Positions 6,183-10,004 of a stretch of DNA of 10,004 bases are shown here, piece by piece. Origin of the DNA: Rhodobacter sp. (GTDB lineage: Bacteria; Pseudomonadota; Alphaproteobacteria; Rhodobacterales; Rhodobacteraceae); contig PNND01000044.1 in NCBI GenBank assembly GCA_013824045.1, positions 1 to 10,004 on the forward strand, given 5' to 3'. Numbering within the stretch: the first letter of the stretch is position 1; every line of letters begins with the position of its first letter. A program made the position numbers and the translations under genes. Below the pieces are notes generated by a model. It was not told the origin of the DNA. It saw only the letters and a list, made by a program, of their open reading frames with translations, and made no database searches.

Positions 6183-6216
6183 CGTCCGGAAATCTTTTAC
6201 AAAAGATTTCCGGACG
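6183..6216. repeat. Perfect inverted repeat 3 of three
   Basis: CGTCCGGAAATCTTTT (6183-6198) and AAAAGATTTCCGGACG (6201-6216), 16-bp arms around AC. It ends 11 bases from the preA stop codon. Read in either direction it gives a long hairpin with an A/T-rich top and G/C-rich base; no T-run follows, so it is not a textbook intrinsic terminator, but mRNA 3'-end protection or bidirectional termination is plausible. Confidence 0.9.
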
Positions 6217-6227
6217 ATCCCCTCAGA

Positions 6228-7526
6228 TCACTCCGCCGCCTGCGCCGACGGGTTGTTCGGATGCGTCGTCCAGTTGGCGTAATCCCCCACCACCTTGCCC
6301 GTGCGCGGGTCGGTGGCGCCTTTCGGCATCTCCACCATCGTGATGCAATTGTCCACCGGGCAGACATTGACGCACAGGTTGCAGGCCACGCATTCATCAG
6401 CCTTCACGGTGAAGACGCGTTCGGGCGACATGTCGATGGCCTGATGGCTGGTATCCTCGCAGGCCGCATAGCAGCGCCCGCAGGAAATGCAGGCATCCTG
6501 ATCGATATGGGCCTTGGTGACGTAGTTCAGGTTCAGATCCTGCCATTCCACGAAATTCGGCACCGCCCGCCCGACCAGCTGGTCCAGCGTCATGTGCTTT
6601 TCATCAAGGTATTGCGACAGGCCCGAGATCATCTCCTGCACGATCTTGAAGCCATAGGTCATCGCTGCCGTGCAGACCTGCACATTGCCCGCCCCCATGG
6701 CGAGGAACTCCGCCGCATCGCGCCATGTGGTCACCCCGCCGATGCCGGAAATCGGCAAGCCCCGCGTCACGTCATGCCGCGCGATTTCGCCCACCATGTT
6801 CAACGCGATGGGCTTCACCGCAGGCCCGCAATAGCCGCCATGCGACCCCTTCCCGTCGATCATCGGGAAGGGCGAGAAGTTGTCGAGGTCGACATTGGTC
6901 ACCGACTTCACCGTGTTGATCAGCGACACCGCATCCGCCCCACCCCGCTTCGCTGCCATCGCGGGCGGCAGGATCGAGGTGACATTAGGCGTCAGCTTCA
7001 CGATGCAGGGCATCTTGGAATAGTGCTTCACCCAGGCCGTGACCATCTCGATATATTCGGGCACCTGCCCCACGGCAGACCCCATGCCGCGCTCGGCCAT
7101 CCCGTGCGGGCAGCCGAAGTTCAGCTCCACCCCATCGGCACCGGTATCCTCGATCCGATACAGGATGTCCTTCCAGCTTTCCTCGTCGCAGGGCACCATC
7201 AACGAGATGATCATCGCCCGGTCCGGGTAATCCTTCTTCACCCGCCGGATCTCGGCGAGGTTCACCTCCAGCGGGCGGTCGGTGATCAATTCGATGTTGT
7301 TCAGCCCCAGAAGCCGCCGGTCCGCGCCCCAGATCGCGCCATAGCGCGGCCCGTTCACGTTCACGATGGGTGGCCCTTCGCTGCCCAGCGTCTTCCACAC
7401 CACCCCGCCCCAGCCCGCCTCAAAGGCGCGGCGGACGTTGTATTCCTTGTCCGTCGGCGGGGCCGAGGCCAGCCAGAACGGGTTGGGCGATTTGATCCCG
7501 ATGAAATGCGACGTTAGGTCAGCCAT
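6228..7526 (-). CDS. preA: NAD-dependent dihydropyrimidine dehydrogenase, catalytic subunit PreA
   Basis: Reduces uracil or thymine to the 5,6-dihydro form with electrons received from PreT; cytoplasmic, and the first step of reductive pyrimidine catabolism. The 432 residues hold an FMN-binding dihydroorotate-dehydrogenase-like barrel (about 1-320) and a C-terminal ferredoxin domain with two 4Fe-4S motifs (Cys346/349/352/356 and Cys379/382/385/389). The active-site loop reads NFGCPHGMAERGMG; Cys139 and His141 correspond to the catalytic Cys671 and His673 of mammalian dihydropyrimidine dehydrogenase (recalled). TPNVTSI, INTVKSVTN, GPAVKPIAL and SGIGGVTTW are further family motifs. GGAGG (7532-7536) lies five bases before the ATG at 7526; the ATG at 7538 overlaps that site and is rejected. 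Third gene of an apparent preT-dedA-preA operon, and its end abuts three inverted repeats. The residue before Cys139 is Gly, where mammalian enzymes have Ser. Confidence 0.96.
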   Translation of the reverse strand: MADLTSHFIGIKSPNPFWLASAPPTDKEYNVRRAFEAGWGGVVWKTLGSEGPPIVNVNGPRYGAIWGADRRLLGLNNIELITDRPLEVNLAEIRRVKKDYPDRAMIISLMVPCDEESWKDILYRIEDTGADGVELNFGCPHGMAERGMGSAVGQVPEYIEMVTAWVKHYSKMPCIVKLTPNVTSILPPAMAAKRGGADAVSLINTVKSVTNVDLDNFSPFPMIDGKGSHGGYCGPAVKPIALNMVGEIARHDVTRGLPISGIGGVTTWRDAAEFLAMGAGNVQVCTAAMTYGFKIVQEMISGLSQYLDEKHMTLDQLVGRAVPNFVEWQDLNLNYVTKAHIDQDACISCGRCYAACEDTSHQAIDMSPERVFTVKADECVACNLCVNVCPVDNCITMVEMPKGATDPRTGKVVGDYANWTTHPNNPSAQAAE

Positions 7527-7601
7527 GAAAGCCTCCATATTGGCGTGCGGCAGCGTCGCCCGAAGGCGCGCCCGTCAGTGTGCTATGTGTGAAGGAAAGG
7601 G

Positions 7602-8138
7602 TTAGAACCCCAGCAGGTTCCAGAACCAGCCGATGATGATCCCGCCGATCTCGCCGAACTTCGGGATGACATAGGCCCAGGCCAGCGCGGCGGTCACGTT
7701 CACCGCACAGAACAGCGGAAAATTCATCCGCGTCATGCCCGCGAACAGAAAGATCACCGGGCGCAGCGGCCCGAAGAAATGGCCCAGAAACACCGCGCCC
7801 ACGCCCCATTTGCGAAAGGCGTCGCTCGCTTGTTCCACCAGATCGGGATGGTCGCGCAGCGGCCACATGCCCAGAATGCGCCCGCCGAACCGCAGCCCCA
7901 GCCAATAGCTGAAGGTGGACCCGACCACCGCCCCCAAGGCCGCCCCGGCCCAGATCGGAAAGAACGGCACCGCCCCGGTCGCCACCATCGCGCCCACGCC
8001 CACCAGAATGGCGGTCGATGGCACGGCAATCGACAGAAAGGCCGTTGTCTCGGCGGCGGCAAAGACCAGCGCCAGCCAGAACGACCATTCCTGATTGCGT
8101 TCGATGAAGGCGATCGCCGCCTCGGTCCACGATTCCAT
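7602..8138 (-). CDS. DedA-family (VTT domain) membrane protein
   Basis: A 178-residue inner-membrane protein with several hydrophobic segments (about 18-35, 42-58, 62-80, 115-136, 140-158 and 163-176). The VTT/DedA order is seen: an acidic residue in the first half (Glu30), VPSTAILVG (39-47), a Gly-rich second segment with GSTFSYWLGLRFG (73-85), and FLGHFFGPLRPVIFLFAG (117-134), which matches the DedA motif GRFxPxxR except that the first Arg is His120; Arg126 is kept. DedA proteins are linked to membrane homeostasis, and some to undecaprenyl-phosphate or lipid flipping; no direct role in pyrimidine use is known. AGGAGG (8145-8150) is six bases before the ATG. It lies between preT and preA with gaps of 69 and 75 bases, so cotranscription is likely. 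Confidence 0.9.
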   Translation of the reverse strand: MESWTEAAIAFIERNQEWSFWLALVFAAAETTAFLSIAVPSTAILVGVGAMVATGAVPFFPIWAGAALGAVVGSTFSYWLGLRFGGRILGMWPLRDHPDLVEQASDAFRKWGVGAVFLGHFFGPLRPVIFLFAGMTRMNFPLFCAVNVTAALAWAYVIPKFGEIGGIIIGWFWNLLGF

Positions 8139-8207
8139 GCGGCGCCTCCTGTAACGGCACCGCAGATGGGGCTTTTCCGCGCCCCGGTAAAGGGGGGGCT
8201 GCGAAAA
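8139..8207 (-). other. Short gap between preT and the dedA-type gene with overlapping hairpins
   Basis: The segment 8181-8185 (GCCCC on the plus strand) can pair with GGGGC at 8168-8172 or with GGGGC at 8195-8199, giving two mutually exclusive 5-bp hairpins. The region is strongly G/C-skewed, so chance is a real explanation. The dedA Shine-Dalgarno is at 8145-8150. Confidence 0.3.
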
Positions 8208-9551
8208 TCATGTCCGCGCCGCCATCAGCGCGGCATGGATATCCTCGGCCGCATCGCGCCCTTCGGCCACGGCGGTCACGGTCAGGTCATCGCCCCCCGA
8301 TGCGCAATCGCCCCCGGCCCAGATCCCGGCCACTGACGTGCGCCCTGCCCCGGTCACGGCAATCTTGCCGCCTGTCAGAGCAATCCCCTCTGGCGCGCCG
8401 GTCAGCGTCTGGCCGATGGCCTTGTAAAGCTGATCCGCCTTCAGCCGGAAGGTCTCGCCCGTGGTCTTCAACCCGTCCGGCCCTTCAGCGGTGTAGGCGA
8501 ATTCCACCTCGGCCACCGCACCATTGCCATGCACGGCCACCGGGGCCGCGTTGCAGATGATCCGCACGCCCGCGCTGGTGGCATGTTCCTGCTCATAGCC
8601 GCTCGCGCTCATCTTCGCCTGATCCCGGCGATAGACGATGGTCACATTTTCGGCCCCCAGCAGCTTGGATTGCACCGCGGCATCCACCGCCGTCATCCCG
8701 CCGCCGATCACCACCACATCGCGGCCCACCGGCAGCATCGACTTGTCCTTCGCCTGCCGCAGCTCGGCAATGAAATCCACTGCGTTGCGCACATTGACGC
8801 GCTCCTCGCCCGGCGCGCGCAGGGCATTCACCCCTGCCAGCCCCATGCCCAGAAACACCGCGTCATACTCGGCCTGCAACTGCGCCAGCGATACATCACG
8901 CCCCAGCGCCATCCTGGTCTTCACCGTGATCCCGCCGATCTGCAGCAGCCAATCCACCTCATCCTGCGCGAAATCGCCCACGGCCTTGTACTGCGCGATC
9001 CCGTATTCGTTCAGACCGCCCGCCTTCGGCCGGGCATCGAACATCACGACATCATGCCCCTTCATCGCCAGCCGATGCGCACAGGCCAGCCCCGCAGGCC
9101 CCGCCCCTACAACGGCCACCCGCTTGCCCGTCGCCGCCGCCCGCGCAAAGGGATGCACCCCCTTGGCCATCAGCGTATCGGTGGCAAAGCGCTGCAGCCG
9201 CCCAATCTCCACCGGCTTGCCCTCCGCCGCCTCGCGCACGCAGGCCTCTTCGCACAGCGTCTCGGTCGGGCACACACGGGCGCACATGCCGCCAAGGATG
9301 TTCTGGCTCAGGATCGTCCGCGCCGCCGCATCCGGCGTGCCCGTGGCGATCTGGCGAATGAAGAGCGGAATGTCGATGCTCGTCGGACAAGCCGTGATGC
9401 AGGGCGCGTCATGGCAAAAGTAGCAGCGATCCGCCGCCACCCGCGCCTCATGCCCGTCAAGCGGCGGCTCATGATCTGTGAAGTTTCCGGCAAGCACATC
9501 GGCTGGCAGACGCCCCGGCACGACACCGGGCGTTAGCGGGCTGTTGGACAA
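8208..9551 (-). CDS. preT: NAD-dependent dihydropyrimidine dehydrogenase, electron-transfer subunit PreT
   Basis: Takes electrons from NADH and passes them through FAD and iron-sulfur centres to PreA; cytoplasmic. The 447 residues contain an N-terminal iron-sulfur domain with Cys43, 46, 51, 55, 90, 94, 100 and 104, plus Gln120. These sit at a constant offset of 36 from the mammalian enzyme's Cys79, 82, 87, 91, 126, 130, 136, 140 and Gln156 (recalled), so even the unusual Gln ligand is kept. The FAD-binding VAVVGAGPAGLACAHRL (145-161) and the NAD(P)-binding VVVIGGGMTAVDAA (279-292) follow, with the C-terminal GIWAGGDCASGG. The start is taken as the TTG at 9551, because AGGGAGAG (9558-9565) lies six bases upstream, as for hyuC; a TTG at 9617 would add 22 residues overlapping the promoter-region dyad. 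First gene of the preT-dedA-preA operon. Confidence 0.95.
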   Translation of the reverse strand: MSNSPLTPGVVPGRLPADVLAGNFTDHEPPLDGHEARVAADRCYFCHDAPCITACPTSIDIPLFIRQIATGTPDAAARTILSQNILGGMCARVCPTETLCEEACVREAAEGKPVEIGRLQRFATDTLMAKGVHPFARAAATGKRVAVVGAGPAGLACAHRLAMKGHDVVMFDARPKAGGLNEYGIAQYKAVGDFAQDEVDWLLQIGGITVKTRMALGRDVSLAQLQAEYDAVFLGMGLAGVNALRAPGEERVNVRNAVDFIAELRQAKDKSMLPVGRDVVVIGGGMTAVDAAVQSKLLGAENVTIVYRRDQAKMSASGYEQEHATSAGVRIICNAAPVAVHGNGAVAEVEFAYTAEGPDGLKTTGETFRLKADQLYKAIGQTLTGAPEGIALTGGKIAVTGAGRTSVAGIWAGGDCASGGDDLTVTAVAEGRDAAEDIHAALMAART

Positions 9552-9557
9552 GGCAAT

Positions 9558-9565
9558 CTCTCCCT
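9558..9565 (-). promoter_or_regulatory. Shine-Dalgarno of preT, deciding a TTG start
   Basis: AGGGAGAG on the minus strand, six bases before TTG at 9551. It is identical to the hyuC site at 1228-1235. Confidence 0.7.
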
Positions 9566-9617
9566 GTTTGCTGTTCTTTGTTAAGGAAAGGCTGCCATAG
9601 GGTCTGTTTTTTATCAA

Positions 9618-9633
9618 ACGGTAAAATTACCGT
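9618..9633. promoter_or_regulatory. Candidate operator upstream of preT
   Basis: ACGGTAA and TTACCGT flank AA: a perfect 7+2+7 dyad, 66 bases upstream of the preT start, in a locally A/T-rich stretch that probably contains the operon promoter. Size and symmetry suit a TetR-family dimer. It does not match the RutR consensus, so it could be bound by another regulator or by one of the two RutR paralogs with altered specificity. Confidence 0.6.
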
Positions 9634-9676
9634 CAGGGCAGAATTTTCCCCCTTCCGGGCCCAATCCGCTTTGGAT

Positions 9677-9691
9677 GCCTGAAATTCAGGC
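9677..9691. promoter_or_regulatory. Short palindrome between preT and accB
   Basis: GCCTGAA, A, TTCAGGC: perfect 7-base arms around one base. It lies just upstream of the proposed accB promoter and could be an operator for it. Confidence 0.4.
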
Positions 9692-9714
9692 GCTCCTGCC
9701 CTGCACATCGCCGC

Positions 9715-9743
9715 TTTTCACCCCCGGCAGGGTGGCGTATAAG
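9715..9743 (+). promoter_or_regulatory. Candidate sigma-70 promoter of accB
   Basis: TTTTCA (9715-9720), 17 bases, TATAAG (9738-9743). Four of six and five of six consensus matches with ideal spacing. It would start transcription near 9750, giving a leader of about 80 bases. Confidence 0.5.
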
Positions 9744-9758
9744 CACGCGATCCTTGGC

Positions 9759-9775
9759 GATGCCCCTCTGGCATC
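9759..9775 (+). promoter_or_regulatory. Hairpin in the accB leader
   Basis: GATGCC, CCTCT, GGCATC: a perfect 6-bp stem near the 5' end of the predicted accB leader, 56 bases before the start codon. It may affect mRNA stability or expression; its role is unknown. Confidence 0.35.
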
Positions 9776-9831
9776 CCCAGATGGACAGGCAGAAATGAAC
9801 CCCGGCGCAACGTCGCCAGCAGAGGACCGGC

Positions 9832-10004
9832 ATGAGCAAGCACACTTCCGAAGCAGATGTCGCCTTTATTCAGGCGCTCGCGGAACTTCTGAACAAGAAC
9901 GAACTGACGGAACTGTCGGTCAAACGCGAATATGGCGAAGATGACAGCCTCGAAGTGCGCGTCGTCAAACAATCGAACGTCGTCACCATGACCGCCGCCG
10001 CGCC
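9832..10004 (+). CDS. accB: Acetyl-CoA carboxylase biotin carboxyl carrier protein, N-terminal part (cut by window)
   Basis: Carries biotin between the carboxylase and transferase parts of acetyl-CoA carboxylase, in fatty-acid synthesis. Only 57 codons are visible. The stretch DVAFIQALAELLNKNELTEL (residues 9-28), followed by SVKREYGEDDSLEVRVVKQ, is characteristic of alphaproteobacterial AccB N-termini; the biotinylated domain (with its lysine motif) lies beyond the right edge. AGAGGA lies five bases before the ATG. In many relatives aroQ precedes accB and accC follows; here the upstream neighbour is the divergent preT gene, and accC would be expected outside the window. Confidence 0.9.
   Translation, partial: MSKHTSEADVAFIQALAELLNKNELTELSVKREYGEDDSLEVRVVKQSNVVTMTAAA

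Noticed and set aside
6111..6216. The three inverted repeats as a CRISPR array
   Set aside because: The units differ in sequence and there are no repeated units with unique spacers; they are separate hairpins.
6261..7517. A 418-codon plus-strand frame opposite preA
   Set aside because: Antisense shadow: extreme His/Arg/Pro content, no recognisable domain, and preA on the other strand shows all catalytic and cluster motifs.
8529..9536. A 335-codon plus-strand frame opposite preT
   Set aside because: Same reasoning; preT has intact cofactor-binding and cysteine motifs over the same bases.
9552..9617. Longer PreT starting at TTG 9617
   Set aside because: The extra 22 residues have no match to PreT as recalled, the start overlaps the dyad and promoter region, and the good Shine-Dalgarno serves the TTG at 9551.

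Overview
The window is a chromosomal stretch from a high-GC alphaproteobacterium, most likely a member of the Rhodobacteraceae. This rests on the protein sequences: the AccB N-terminus, the small conserved 76-residue protein and the M20-type amidohydrolase all read like Rhodobacteraceae versions as I remember them. No phage, transposon, CRISPR or RNA gene was found.

The main theme is reductive pyrimidine (uracil/thymine) catabolism. At the left edge, on the minus strand, lies a nearly complete Zn-dependent amidohydrolase (probable N-carbamoyl-beta-alanine amidohydrolase, the third step). It diverges from a RutR-type TetR regulator across a gap with two RutR-like operators. On the right, an apparent minus-strand operon runs preT (9551-8208), a DedA/VTT membrane protein (8138-7602), then preA (7526-6228). 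PreT and PreA together form the NAD-dependent dihydropyrimidine dehydrogenase (first step). The middle enzyme, dihydropyrimidinase, is not in the window and may lie beyond the left edge.

Between these two parts lie an FkbM-family methyltransferase with a basic Ala/Lys/Pro tail (2114-2974), a heme-degrading-domain/UPF0303-type protein (3048-3503), a 29-residue single-membrane-span protein (3590-3679), a small cupin (4000-3716) divergent from a second RutR-like regulator (4099-4704), a YhbW-like flavin-dependent oxidoreductase (5785-4781), and a 76-residue conserved small protein (5866-6096). On the right, accB (biotin carboxyl carrier protein of acetyl-CoA carboxylase) begins at 9832 and runs off the window.

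Regulatory structure is rich: two RutR boxes 34 bp apart (1293-1342), a different perfect dyad upstream of preT (9618-9633), a row of three perfect inverted repeats between the convergent 76-residue gene and preA (6111-6216), and a candidate promoter plus leader hairpin before accB. I see no clearly new multi-gene system. The points most worth following are the DedA protein inside the dihydropyrimidine dehydrogenase operon, the presence of two RutR paralogs with two operator types in one locus, and the triple hairpin array.
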